Assembly (NCBI GenBank): GCA_040217155.1
Contig: JAVJNS010000030.1
Location: 1-64,000, forward strand
Direction: 5' to 3'
From: Pelagibius sp040217155
GTDB lineage: Bacteria > Pseudomonadota > Alphaproteobacteria > Kiloniellales > Kiloniellaceae
DNA length: 64,000 nt
Shown piece after piece: positions 1 to 8,041 of the stretch (its first letter is position 1; the number at the start of each line of letters is the position of its first letter). A model generated the notes under the pieces. That model searched no databases. It was not told where the DNA came from and was given only the letters and a program-made list of their open reading frames with translations. Both the position numbers and the translations under genes were made by a program.

Positions 1-303
1 CTGAAAAACTATTTTGGGCTCGAATTTGCGCAATCATGATTCGCAATCATGCCATTTGCGATTCGATTCCGTCCGTTCCGGGTCGTGTTAGATTCTTTTC
101 TTGCACGACCGCCTTCGTCCGGCGACTTTTTCAGCAGCCTGCTAGAGGCCAATAACGGCGGTTGCGCTCGGCCCCGACATTGTTGGAACATTGGCGCCGC
201 GCAAGAAAGTCCCGCAGGCGGTCGGACGCGTCGCGCATCCGGCGGAGGTGTCGTATCCTGCCGTCGTCAATTCCCTTCACGCCCGCTACTTCGGAGATAT
301 CCA
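1..303. other. Region upstream of hutH with a short direct repeat
   Basis: No convincing gene is seen here. The open frame that continues upstream from hutH has no family-like sequence and would make HutH about 85 residues too long. CGCAATCATG occurs at 29-38 and again at 42-51, a 13-bp period, followed by a related TTTGCGATTCG. Such a repeat could be a regulator site for hutH, but it is 250 bp from the start codon and no promoter can be fixed. TTTTTCAGCAGCCTGCTAG at 123-142 resembles TTTTTCAGCGGCTTGCTAG at about 33425, so it may be a small dispersed motif. Confidence 0.3.
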
Positions 304-1839
304 ATGACGATTACTCTGACCCCCGGTCAGACCACCCTGGCGACGCTGGAAGATATCTGGCGCAGCGGTGCCGCCGTTCGGCTGCATGACGACGCGCGGC
401 ACGGGATCGAAGCGGCGGCGGCGCTGGTGCGCAAGGCCTCCGAGGGCACGGCGGCGGTCTATGGCGTCAACACCGGGTTCGGCAAGCTGGCATCCGTCAA
501 GATCGCCGCCGGCGATACCGAGACATTGCAGCGCAACCTGATCCTGTCGCACTGCTGCGGCGTGGGCGCGCCGCTGGACGTGGCCACGACGCGCCTGATG
601 ATGGCATTGAAGCTGCTGTCGCTCGGGCGGGGCGCCTCGGGTGTGACCTGGGATACGGTCGCGTTGATCGAGGGGATGCTGGCCGCGGGCGTGGCCCCGC
701 TGATCCCTGACCAGGGGTCGGTCGGTGCCTCCGGCGATCTGGCGCCGCTGGCTCATATGGCCGCCGCGATGATCGGCGAGGGGCAGGCGCAACTGAAAGG
801 TGAAACGCTGCCCGCTGCCGAGGCCTTGCGGCGAGCGGGGCTGACTCCCATCGTTTTGGGCCCGAAGGAGGGGCTGGCCCTGATCAACGGCACGCAGTTC
901 TCCACCGCCTGTGCCCTGACCGGCCTGTTCGGCGCGTGGCGCAATGCGGCGTCCTGCGTCGTCACCTGCGCCCTTTCGACCGACGCGATCATGGGCTCCA
1001 CCGCGCCGCTGGTCGACGCGATCCACACGCTTCGCGGCCATGCCGGCCAGATCGACGTGGCCCGCGCCCAGCGTGCCCTGATGGACGGCTCCGCGATCCG
1101 CGAGAGTCACCGCGAGGGCGATACCCGGGTGCAGGATCCCTACTGCATCCGCTGCCAGGCGCAGGTATCGGGCGCGGCCATCGACCTTCTGCGTTTCGCC
1201 GGGCGGACGCTGGAGACCGAAGCGAATGCCGTCACCGACAATCCGCTGGTTCTGGTCGACGAAGGGCTGATCGTCTCGGGCGGCAACTTCCATGCCGAGC
1301 CGGTGGGTTTTGCGGCCGATATGATCGCGCTGGCGGTCTCGGAGATCGGCGCCATCGCGCAGCGCCGGGTGGCGCTGATGGTCGATCCGACGCTGAGCTT
1401 CGACCTGCCGCCGTTTTTGACGCCCGATCCGGGCTTGAACTCTGGCATGATGATCGCCGAAGTGGCCACCGCCGCCTTGATGAGCGAGAACAAGCATCTC
1501 GCCAATCCCTGCACGACGGATTCGACGCCGACCTCGGCCAATCAGGAAGATCACGTCAGCATGTCCGCCCATGCCGCGCGGCGGCTGGCGCGGATGAACG
1601 CGAACCTCAACGTCATTCTGGGGGTGGAGGCGATGTGTGCGGCGCAGGGGATCGAATTTCGCGCGCCGCTGAAAACCAGCGCGACACTGCAAGGCGTGAT
1701 GGCCACCCTGCGCGGCGTCGTTGCGACGGTCGGGCAGGACCGGCTTCTGGCCCCCGACCTCGCCGCCGCGGCAGCCCTGATCGCCGAGGGTAAACTGACG
1801 GCCGGGCTGAGTCTGCCCGGCCATGAGGTTGGCGGCTGA
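304..1839 (+). CDS. hutH: Histidine ammonia-lyase
   Basis: Converts L-histidine to trans-urocanate and ammonia, the first step of histidine degradation in the cytoplasm. The 511-residue product has the usual family length when started at ATG 304 (MTITLTPGQ). The Ala-Ser-Gly triad that cyclises into the MIO electrophile is at residues 142-144 (GSVGASGDLAPLAH). The N-terminal YGVNTGFGKLAS segment and the QDPYCIRCQAQV and NFHAEP motifs are also typical. The frame stays open upstream to position 49, but that extension looks like non-coding sequence. No hutU, hutG or hutI lies downstream, so any other hut genes must be left of the window or elsewhere. A dispersed repeat begins about 30 bp after the stop. 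Confidence 0.97.
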   Translation: MTITLTPGQTTLATLEDIWRSGAAVRLHDDARHGIEAAAALVRKASEGTAAVYGVNTGFGKLASVKIAAGDTETLQRNLILSHCCGVGAPLDVATTRLMMALKLLSLGRGASGVTWDTVALIEGMLAAGVAPLIPDQGSVGASGDLAPLAHMAAAMIGEGQAQLKGETLPAAEALRRAGLTPIVLGPKEGLALINGTQFSTACALTGLFGAWRNAASCVVTCALSTDAIMGSTAPLVDAIHTLRGHAGQIDVARAQRALMDGSAIRESHREGDTRVQDPYCIRCQAQVSGAAIDLLRFAGRTLETEANAVTDNPLVLVDEGLIVSGGNFHAEPVGFAADMIALAVSEIGAIAQRRVALMVDPTLSFDLPPFLTPDPGLNSGMMIAEVATAALMSENKHLANPCTTDSTPTSANQEDHVSMSAHAARRLARMNANLNVILGVEAMCAAQGIEFRAPLKTSATLQGVMATLRGVVATVGQDRLLAPDLAAAAALIAEGKLTAGLSLPGHEVGG

Positions 1840-1869
1840 CCTCCGGCCGCTGCGGGTCTGCCGGTCCCC

Positions 1870-1925
1870 GATCGCCGCACCGCTCGAAAACAGAATTGGT
1901 TCAAATTGGGCGCAAAGCGCTTTAA
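1870..1925 (+). repeat. Dispersed intergenic repeat, copy 1
   Basis: Shares the core GATCGCCGCA-CGCTCGAAAACAGAATTG-TTCAAATTGGGCG-AAAGCGCT with copies at 13088-13160 (same strand) and 57487-57562 (opposite strand). It differs from the other two by scattered substitutions. It lies 30 bp after the hutH stop and its right end runs into the stop codon of the convergent GYD-domain gene. It ends in the near-palindrome AAAGCGCTTT. Confidence 0.8.
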
Positions 1926-2215
1926 GGCAGAGTTTCTATGATTTTGCGGTATTCGTCTTCGCTGAAGGCTTTCATGGCGATGGAGCGGACATTGCCAATG
2001 GAATCCAAAGCCAAGGAAAACTTGGCCACGGCTTCATCTGCCGGGGCCTCGACAGTCGCCACCAGATCGTATGTGCCCAATGTCAGGTAGATATTCTTCA
2101 CCTCCGCGCCGCAGGATTTCGCAAGGAACCGTGCGGTGTCGGCGCGCTTGGGGGAACTCTTGATGTTGCGAATGCCCTGATCGGTAAAATTGATCAGCAT
2201 GATGTATGTCGGCAT
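1922..2215 (-). CDS. GYD domain protein
   Basis: A 97-residue protein of the GYD family, small ferredoxin-like alpha/beta proteins of unknown biochemical role named for a conserved G-Y-D. Here that motif is at about residues 48-50 (LTLGTYDLVATVEAP). Start ATG 2215 (MPTYIMLINFTDQG) was preferred over the longer frame because it follows AAGGAGAT at proper spacing and begins where the family begins. It is convergent with hutH and shares its stop region with repeat copy 1. No operon partner is seen; the next gene rightwards is the divergent arsR. Confidence 0.85.
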   Translation of the reverse strand: MPTYIMLINFTDQGIRNIKSSPKRADTARFLAKSCGAEVKNIYLTLGTYDLVATVEAPADEAVAKFSLALDSIGNVRSIAMKAFSEDEYRKIIETLP

Positions 2216-2653
2216 GAGATATCTCCTTGAACCAGAGGAGAACCCTGAGCGGGCTGCGCGGGCCATTGCATTCAGCCTACAGGAAAAAGAGTTCGCTGGA
2301 CTGCGCACAACCGCGCGACTGCCGTAGCCAAAGGGAGCGACCCAAGAATAGCACGCGGAACTGCCGCCGCAGGGGTTTCATCCGGCGGCCGGCCGCGCGG
2401 TGCAGCGTCTTCGCGCCGGCGCGCCATCGCGACGGTTCAGGGCCTCCCATCGCAGAAAATGGGTGATTCCCTGTCCCAGAAGCCAGGGGCCAGCGCCATG
2501 CCAGCGCCCCGGCGATCCCGCCCCCAGCAGCGCCGCGAGGAAGGTCCCCGCGCCGAGAAAGCCGTCCTTCAGGCCGGTATTCCAACGACCTTGCAGCAAG
2601 GTTTCTGCTCTGTTATTTGTAATTCGTCGAATGACGAATGATGGGAGCCCTGA
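2216..2653. other. Intergenic region before the ars operon
   Basis: This 438-bp stretch separates the divergent GYD gene and arsR. I see no intact gene. The minus strand around 2380-2590 reads as a protein-like run with Gly/Ala-rich hydrophobic sequence (GAGTFLAALLGAGSPGRW), which could be the decayed end of a membrane protein; I cannot assign it. A short dyad next to arsR is listed separately. Confidence 0.35.
2622..2639. promoter_or_regulatory. Candidate ArsR operator
   Basis: Perfect inverted repeat ATTCGTC-GAAT-GACGAAT, 7-bp arms and a 4-bp spacer, ending 14 bp before the arsR start codon. Position and symmetry fit an autoregulatory site for the dimeric ArsR repressor. The local drop in GC, with TGTTATTTGTAATTC just upstream, also suggests a promoter. 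Function is inferred. Confidence 0.55.
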
Positions 2654-3013
2654 ATGTCTGTCAAACCCGCGCGAGAGCTGCTGGCGGGGCCCGCTGGCGA
2701 AACGGATTCCCTGAACGCCGAAGGGATCGCGATGCTGGCCAAGGCCCTGGCGCATCCCGCCCGGGTCAAGGTGGTGCAAACCCTGCTGCGCCGCCGCAGT
2801 TGCATCGGTTGCGACATTGTCGAGGAGATCGGCCTGGCCGCCTCCACGACCTCGGAGCACCTGCGCATCCTGAAGCAAGCCGGCCTGATCGTGGGCGAGA
2901 TCGCCCGGCCGCGCGTCTGCTATTCCCTCAGTCCCGGGGCCGTCGTACCGCTGCGTGCGTTTCTGCAGCTTGTCGAGGCCGCGTCTACACCTGATCTTCC
3001 GGAGTCGATCTGA
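2654..3013 (+). CDS. arsR: ArsR-family arsenic-responsive repressor
   Basis: A 119-residue winged-helix repressor, probably controlling its own operon and released by trivalent arsenic. The helix-turn-helix is at about residues 55-80 (VEEIGLAASTTSEHLRILKQAGLI). Cys50 and Cys53 (SCIGCDIV) flank the start of the recognition region and Cys89 lies in the wing (RPRVCYSL); these are plausible As(III) ligands. The spacing differs from the classical E. coli ELCVCDL motif. ATG 2654 starts right after the candidate operator, and the stop abuts the ATG of the ACR3 pump with no gap, so the genes are very likely co-transcribed. Confidence 0.9.
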   Translation: MSVKPARELLAGPAGETDSLNAEGIAMLAKALAHPARVKVVQTLLRRRSCIGCDIVEEIGLAASTTSEHLRILKQAGLIVGEIARPRVCYSLSPGAVVPLRAFLQLVEAASTPDLPESI

Positions 3014-4105
3014 ATGTCTGCCTTTGAACGTTACCTCTCCCTCTGGGTTGCCCTCTGCATCGTCGCGGGCATCATTCTGGGCAATCTCCTACCCGGCGTT
3101 TTCGAGGTCGTGTCGAGCTGGGAGTACGCCTCGGTCAACCTCGTCGTCGCAGCGCTGATCTGGGCCATGGTCTACCCGATGATGGTGGCGGTCGACTTCG
3201 GCAGCCTCAAGAACGTCCACCGGCGCCCGAAGGGGCTCGTGATCACCGTCGTGGTGAATTGGCTCATCAAGCCCTTCACCATGGCGGCGCTCGGCGTGCT
3301 TTTCTTCGAGCACATCTTCGCCGGCCTGATCGACCCGGCCGACGCCGGCCAGTACATCGCCGGTCTGATCCTCCTGGGCGCGGCCCCCTGCACGGCCATG
3401 GTCTTCGTCTGGTCGCAGCTGACCCGGGGTGACGCCAACTATACCCTGGTCCAGGTGTCGCTGAACGACATCATCATGGTTTTCGCCTTCGCGCCGATCG
3501 TGGCGCTGCTGCTCGGCGTCACCGACCTGCAGGTGCCGTGGCAGACGCTGCTGCTCTCGGTTGTCCTTTACGTGGTCATACCGCTGGCGGCGGGGGCCAT
3601 GACGCGGGCGGCGCTGGTCCGCCACGGCAACGGCGCCAAGGGAGAAGCGGCGGTCGGCCGCTTTACCGCAGCAGTGAAGCCCTTCTCGATCCTGGGCCTG
3701 CTGGCCACCGTGGTACTGCTGTTCGGCTTTCAGGGGCAAGTCATCCTGGAGCGGCCGCTGCTGATCGCGCTCATCGCCGTCCCTCTGCTGATCCAGTCCT
3801 ACGGCATCTTCGTCATCGCCTATGCCACGGCCTGGGCCTGGCGCGTGCCGCACAACGTCGCGGCGCCCTGCGCGCTCATCGGCACGTCGAATTTCTTCGA
3901 ACTGGCGGTCGCCGTCGCCATCGGCCTCTTCGGCCTCAATTCCGGGGCCGCGCTGGTAACGGTGGTGGGCGTGCTCGTCGAGGTTCCTGTGATGCTGTCG
4001 CTGGTCGCCCTGGCCAATCGCACAAGGAGCCATTTTCCGGCCCAGCACGAGGAATCCCCTGAGTCGGCGCCGATCGTCCTGCACGCTCAGGAGGAGCGTC
4101 GATGA
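3014..4105 (+). CDS. arsB: ACR3-family arsenite efflux permease
   Basis: Inner-membrane exporter of As(III). The 363-residue product has about ten hydrophobic segments typical of the ACR3 (BART superfamily) fold, unrelated to the ArsB fold of E. coli. The conserved functional cysteine is Cys126 in LLGAAPCTAMVFVWS and the conserved glutamate is Glu296 in TSNFFELAVAVA; in characterised ACR3 proteins these two residues are needed for transport. The gene begins immediately after arsR and its stop overlaps the next start codon as ATGA (4102-4105), implying translational coupling with the ArsC fusion. Many databases call this gene arsB or acr3. Confidence 0.95.
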   Translation: MSAFERYLSLWVALCIVAGIILGNLLPGVFEVVSSWEYASVNLVVAALIWAMVYPMMVAVDFGSLKNVHRRPKGLVITVVVNWLIKPFTMAALGVLFFEHIFAGLIDPADAGQYIAGLILLGAAPCTAMVFVWSQLTRGDANYTLVQVSLNDIIMVFAFAPIVALLLGVTDLQVPWQTLLLSVVLYVVIPLAAGAMTRAALVRHGNGAKGEAAVGRFTAAVKPFSILGLLATVVLLFGFQGQVILERPLLIALIAVPLLIQSYGIFVIAYATAWAWRVPHNVAAPCALIGTSNFFELAVAVAIGLFGLNSGAALVTVVGVLVEVPVMLSLVALANRTRSHFPAQHEESPESAPIVLHAQEERR

Positions 4106-5010
4106 ATATCCTTTTTCTCTGCGTCGCCAATTCCGCGCGCAGCCAGATGGCCGAGGGCTTGGCGCGGCATCTGCTCGGCGGGGAGGCAAGGGTGAGGAGC
4201 GCCGGCTCGGCGCCGTCCCAGGTCAATCCCTACGCGGTCGAGGCCATGGCCGAAATCGACATCGACATCTCGGAACAGCACTCGAAGGCGGTTGACGGCA
4301 TCGATCCGGAGAGCGTCGATCTGGTCGTGACGCTCTGCGCCGAGGAGGTCTGCCCGGTGCTGCCGGGCCGGGTCCGGCGCCTGCACTGGCCGATCCCCGA
4401 TCCCGCCTCCAAAAACAGCTCGATTGCGCCTGAGGAGATGCGCCAACGCTTCCGCGCCGCGCGCGATCAGATCAAGGGGCGGGTCGAGATCCTGAAGGGC
4501 CTGCTCGATGTGCCGCAAGGACCGCCGTCGAAGGAATTCCACGGCAGTGTCCGCGTCGCCGACCTGCCGGCCAGCGTACGCTTCTATGCTTGGTTGCTGG
4601 GCGCCTGGCCGAAAGAGTGGACGCATCGCTATGCGACCTTTATCCGCCCGGACCTCAACCTGAACTTCGTCCTGGTAGTGGCGGACGGTAAGGAGCTGCA
4701 TCACGATACGCTCTACCACCTCGGCATCGGCATGGCGGACAGGAACGCCGTCGTCGACGCTTACCACAGCGCCGTCGCCTTTGGCGCCGCGGTCGAGATG
4801 CCTCCGCGCACGACGTGGAAAGGGACGCCGCTACATGAACTGTGGCTGAAAGACCCGGACGACAACTTCATCGAGATCTATGCGCGACTGACCGACCAGG
4901 AACTGGCCGCCAAGCCGGACGACGAGATGCCCGAGTATCTGGTTCCCGGCACGGAGCCGGCCATCGGTGCCCTTGGTTCTGCCGATTCTCAGGCCGCCAT
5001 ATCGCGGTAG
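4102..5010 (+). CDS. arsC: Arsenate reductase fused to a VOC (ArsI/CadI-like) domain
   Basis: The N-terminal part (about residues 1-135) is a low-molecular-weight phosphatase-type arsenate reductase. It has the P-loop Cys7-X5-Arg13 (CVANSARSQ), the redox cysteines Cys79 and Cys84 (LCAEEVCPV) and the WPIPDP loop at 97-102. It would reduce As(V) to As(III) with thioredoxin for the neighbouring pump. A second domain (about 146-265) is a VOC metalloenzyme domain with candidate metal ligands His147, His206 and Glu258, resembling ArsI/CadI. ArsI C-As lyases carry a vicinal cysteine pair that binds trivalent organoarsenicals; this domain has no cysteine at all. Its substrate is therefore uncertain. 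Starts inside the ACR3 stop (ATGA) and is last in the operon. Confidence 0.92.
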   Translation: MNILFLCVANSARSQMAEGLARHLLGGEARVRSAGSAPSQVNPYAVEAMAEIDIDISEQHSKAVDGIDPESVDLVVTLCAEEVCPVLPGRVRRLHWPIPDPASKNSSIAPEEMRQRFRAARDQIKGRVEILKGLLDVPQGPPSKEFHGSVRVADLPASVRFYAWLLGAWPKEWTHRYATFIRPDLNLNFVLVVADGKELHHDTLYHLGIGMADRNAVVDAYHSAVAFGAAVEMPPRTTWKGTPLHELWLKDPDDNFIEIYARLTDQELAAKPDDEMPEYLVPGTEPAIGALGSADSQAAISR

Positions 5011-5097
5011 TGATAGAGGCCGCATCGGCGGCTCGGCTGCTGGTTTCGAGCCGGTCAGATCAGGCGTGCCTCGGTACGCCGCGTGGTACGCCCCTGT

Positions 5098-5118
5098 GGC
5101 ACAGAGCGTCTCTGTGCC
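5098..5118. repeat. Perfect stem-loop after the ars operon
   Basis: GGCACAGAG-CGT-CTCTGTGCC: a 9-bp perfect stem with a 3-nt loop, 88 bp after the ars operon and 37 bp beyond the 3' end of the tRNA on the other strand. No T-tract follows on either strand, so it is not a standard intrinsic terminator, but it could protect or stop either transcript. Confidence 0.5.
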
Positions 5119-5154
5119 TGTAATGGATCGATTTTCGCTGGTTTTTTGGAAGAA

Positions 5155-5228
5155 TGGCTGGGGGACCTGGATTCGAACCAGGGTTGCTCGGGTCAGAGCC
5201 GAGAGTTCTACCGCTAAACTATCCCCCA
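5155..5228 (-). tRNA. tRNA-Gln (CTG anticodon)
   Basis: Read on the minus strand, the 7-bp acceptor stem TGGGGGA pairs with TCCCCCA, followed by discriminator G and an encoded CCA (5155-5157). The D arm is GTTTAGCGGTAGAAC. The anticodon stem CTCGG/CCGAG encloses loop CTCTGAC, giving anticodon CTG after the invariant T33. The T arm contains GGTTCGAATCC. The 74-nt length is normal. The 3' end faces the arsenic operon, the arrangement expected if that operon came in by site-specific integration. Confidence 0.95.
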
Positions 5229-5390
5229 GCAAGCGGGGCCTTGAGCGCCCGTCGGGATCTTCTTAGCCCGTCGGTGCTTTACATAGTCCTACCGGCCCCC
5301 CGCTGACAACCGCTTTTCTGGGAAATATTACCGTTTTCGCGCGCTTGTGGCCCGCCGGGCGCTGGCGAAAGCCGCCGTCCTGGCGTTAAG

Positions 5391-6569
5391 ATGGCGGTCA
5401 AAGACAGCAATTGCAGGGGCCGGCGGGCAACGCCGGCGCCAGGGAACAGGATTGGGCTTCTGGTGGCTGCCATCGTAAACGGGCAGAACCGCACGACTTC
5501 GGGGCGGCGGGGCGACGGCGGGCAAAACCGCGGCCTCTATGCCGCTTTGGACCTCGGCACCAATAACTGCCGCCTGCTGGTGGCCCGTCCGGCGCGCGAC
5601 GGCTTTCGCGTCGTCGACGCTTTTTCCCGCATCGTGCGCCTCGGCGAAGGCCTGGCGGCCAGCGGCAGCCTGTCCGGTCCGGCCATGGCGCGTACCCTGG
5701 AGGCCCTCAAGGTCTGTGCCGGCAAGATCCGCCGCCGCGGTGTCACCCAGCTTCGCGCGGTGGCGACCGAGGCCTGCCGACGGGCGGACAACTGCGAAGA
5801 TTTCCTCGATCAGGTGCGGCGCCAGACCGGTATCGACCTGGAGATCATCTCCCAGAACGAAGAGGCAAAACTCGCCATTTGCGGCTGCGCCCCGCTGATC
5901 GATCCGGATATTCCTGATATCCTGCTGTTCGACATCGGCGGCGGCAGCACCGAGATCTGCTGGCTGAAGCTAGGGCCGGACGGCGCGAACCCGCGGAATG
6001 CGGGGCCGGGCGAGGGTCTGCTCGGCCCGGCGGAAATGTCGCTCTATGCCTGGTCCTCGGTGCCGATCGGCGTCATCACCCTGGCCGAACGCTACGGCGG
6101 CGAAGAGATCACTCCGGAAAGCTACCAGGCGATGGTGGCAGAGATGGCCGACGCCGTGACCACCTTCGACAGCCGGCACCGGGTCGGCGCCTCGGTCGTG
6201 GGCGGCCGGATCCAGATGCTCGGCACCTCCGGCACGGTCACCACCCTGTCCGGCGTGCACAAGGATCTGCCGCGCTACGACCGCGCCGCGGTGGACGGCA
6301 GTTATCTCGACATGACGACGGTCCACGACGTCTGCGGGCGTATCACCGGCATGAGCTACGCCGAGCGGGCCGCGCATCCCTGCATCGGGCCGCAGCGCGC
6401 CGACCTGGTGGTTGCCGGCTGCGCCATTCTAGCCGCGATCTGCCGCCTCTGGCCGGCCCAGCGGCTGCGCGTGGCGGACCGCGGCCTGCGCGAGGGCATG
6501 CTCTATTCGATGATCCACGGAGTCGGCGCGCCCGAGGGCCGCTGGGCTTCCGGGCCCGGCGCGGACTGA
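5391..6569 (+). CDS. Ppx/GppA-family phosphatase
   Basis: Hydrolyses inorganic polyphosphate and/or pppGpp. Actin/hexokinase-like ATPase-fold motifs are present: LYAALDLGTNNCRLLVARP near the start (about residues 49-67), LLFDIGGGSTEICWLKL in the middle and LGTSGTVTTLSGVHKDLPRYDR further on. At 392 residues with the ATG at 5391 it is slightly long; the first 45 residues look unconserved, and a GTG at 5463 or a nearby codon could be the true start. It precedes rlmE by 11 bp, an arrangement seen in many alphaproteobacteria. Exopolyphosphatase versus guanosine pentaphosphatase activity cannot be told from sequence alone. Confidence 0.9.
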   Translation: MAVKDSNCRGRRATPAPGNRIGLLVAAIVNGQNRTTSGRRGDGGQNRGLYAALDLGTNNCRLLVARPARDGFRVVDAFSRIVRLGEGLAASGSLSGPAMARTLEALKVCAGKIRRRGVTQLRAVATEACRRADNCEDFLDQVRRQTGIDLEIISQNEEAKLAICGCAPLIDPDIPDILLFDIGGGSTEICWLKLGPDGANPRNAGPGEGLLGPAEMSLYAWSSVPIGVITLAERYGGEEITPESYQAMVAEMADAVTTFDSRHRVGASVVGGRIQMLGTSGTVTTLSGVHKDLPRYDRAAVDGSYLDMTTVHDVCGRITGMSYAERAAHPCIGPQRADLVVAGCAILAAICRLWPAQRLRVADRGLREGMLYSMIHGVGAPEGRWASGPGAD

Positions 6570-6580
6570 GGGGCGGACTC

Positions 6581-7348
6581 TTGGCAAAATCCGGCGGCGG
6601 GCGTTCTGGAAGCGGCAAGGCGGGCGGCGGCAAGGCAGGTAGCGGTCGGCCGGGCAGCGGCCGCGGCGGTTCCGGCGCCTCGGGGCGCAATCTCAAGGTC
6701 CGGGTGAAGACCGCCAAGCGCCGCACCACCTCCTCGACCCGCTGGCTGGAGCGCCAGCTCAACGATCCCTTCGTGGCCGAGGCCCGCAAGCGCGGCTACC
6801 GTTCGCGCGCGGCTTTCAAGCTGGCCCAGCTCGACGACCGCTTCAAGTTTCTGAAAAGCGGCGTCAGGGTCGTCGACCTGGGCTGCGCGCCCGGCGGCTG
6901 GACCCAGGTGGTGGTGGAGCGCTGCGGCCGCGGCGCCCATATCGTCGGCATCGATCTCAGCGAGGTGGAACCGATCACCGGGGCCGATCTGCTGGTCGGC
7001 GATTTTCTCGACGACGACGCGCCGCAGCGTCTGAAGGTGGCGCTGGGCGGGCCCGCCGATGTCGTGCTTTCCGACATGGCGGCGCCCTCGACCGGCCACG
7101 CCAAGACCGATCACCTGCGGGTCATGGCGCTGGTCGAGACGGCGCACCTCTTCGCCCGCGAGGTTCTGGCGCCGGGCGGCGCCTTCGTCGCCAAGGTGCT
7201 GCAGGGCGGCACCGAGCGCGATCTGCTGACCGCGCTGAAGCAGGACTTCGCCAGGGTGAACCACGTGAAGCCGGCGGCCAGCCGCGCCGATTCGGCGGAG
7301 ATGTACTTGGTGGCCACAGGCTTTCGCGGCGGCCAAGAGACGCTTTAG
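6581..7348 (+). CDS. rlmE: 23S rRNA (uridine-2552-2'-O)-methyltransferase
   Basis: Methylates U2552 in the A loop of 23S rRNA during late 50S assembly (FtsJ/RrmJ family). The SAM-binding motif VVDLGCAPGGWTQVV is at about residues 97-111. The catalytic tetrad K-D-K-E is visible as Lys80 (AAFKLAQLDD), Asp165 (VLSDMAAPSTG), Lys205 (AFVAKVLQGG) and Glu240 (ADSAEMYLVA). The start is a TTG at 6581. The first 35 residues are a Gly/Ser/Lys-rich tail, a common but variable N-terminal extension in alphaproteobacteria. It follows the Ppx/GppA gene by 11 bp, probably one transcript. Confidence 0.96.
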   Translation: MAKSGGGRSGSGKAGGGKAGSGRPGSGRGGSGASGRNLKVRVKTAKRRTTSSTRWLERQLNDPFVAEARKRGYRSRAAFKLAQLDDRFKFLKSGVRVVDLGCAPGGWTQVVVERCGRGAHIVGIDLSEVEPITGADLLVGDFLDDDAPQRLKVALGGPADVVLSDMAAPSTGHAKTDHLRVMALVETAHLFAREVLAPGGAFVAKVLQGGTERDLLTALKQDFARVNHVKPAASRADSAEMYLVATGFRGGQETL

Positions 7349-7361
7349 ACGGGCGGCATCG

Positions 7362-7811
7362 TTAGACGGCCAGCATCTTGCCCAGGTGGCCCGGCAGTTC
7401 GTGATCGGAAATCGGGGTCAGGTCCTTCGCCAGCTCACCGGTGATGCGGGCATTGGTTTCTTTGCTGAGCGCCTGGCGCAGGTCGCCGAGGGTCTTGGGT
7501 GGCGCCACGAGGACCAGGCGATCGTACCTGTCCTGCTTGGTGGCGTCGTTCAGGCGTTCGGCCAGTTGTTCGGCGAAGCGGCGTTTCTCGTCGCGATGGG
7601 CGTCGGTGGGGGGCTCCATGGCATGGCGGCCGGGACCGTTGCGGTCGTGGGTGCGCCCGGGGCGGTCGGCGTCGATCTCCCGACTCGGCCGGTGCGCCTG
7701 GTGCCGGGCTTCCTTCGGCAACGGCGTCAGGCCTTTGCCGGGCCCCTTGTTCTCCAGAATTCGCGCCTGGGCGCCATCGGCTATGACGATCCAGCTACGG
7801 ATTGGCTTCAT
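7362..7811 (-). CDS. Host attachment family protein (PF10116-like)
   Basis: A 149-residue soluble protein with the features of the 'protein required for attachment to host cells' family. The N-terminal strand MKPIRSWIVIADGAQARILEN is followed by a charged, variable middle (about 35-75) and a conserved C-terminal half (RRFAEQLAERLNDATKQDRYDRLVLVAPPKTLGDLRQAL), ending in SDHELPGHLGKML. The fold resembles the eRF1/baeRF archaeal-release-factor-like group, but its biochemical role is not established. Convergent with rlmE with 13 bp between stops. There is no signal peptide. The family name reflects one early phenotype and should not be read as proof of adhesion. Confidence 0.85.
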   Translation of the reverse strand: MKPIRSWIVIADGAQARILENKGPGKGLTPLPKEARHQAHRPSREIDADRPGRTHDRNGPGRHAMEPPTDAHRDEKRRFAEQLAERLNDATKQDRYDRLVLVAPPKTLGDLRQALSKETNARITGELAKDLTPISDHELPGHLGKMLAV

Positions 7812-8041
7812 CGCGTTCCTCCCGCAAGGACTGGGTGTTTCGGGCAGTCTGCCGCCGTTTCCGGCGGGACGCGTTGGTCCTATTCACCTGGGAACCGGCG
7901 GGCGCTTTGCCAAGGGCCGGCCATTGCGATCAAGCCATGACCGCCGCGCAGCCCGGGACTGCGCGGGCCGGGCCGCAATCCGCTTGGCATCGCGGGGGCC
8001 ATGTGTATGATGCGGCGCCAATCACCGCCAAGGGGATAGGC

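Noticed and set aside
49..303. In-frame N-terminal extension of hutH
   Set aside because: It has no family similarity and would make HutH 596 residues; ATG 304 gives the normal 511.
286..1824. 512-residue open frame antisense to hutH
   Set aside because: Rich in Arg/His/Gln with no domain; typical shadow of a GC-rich gene.
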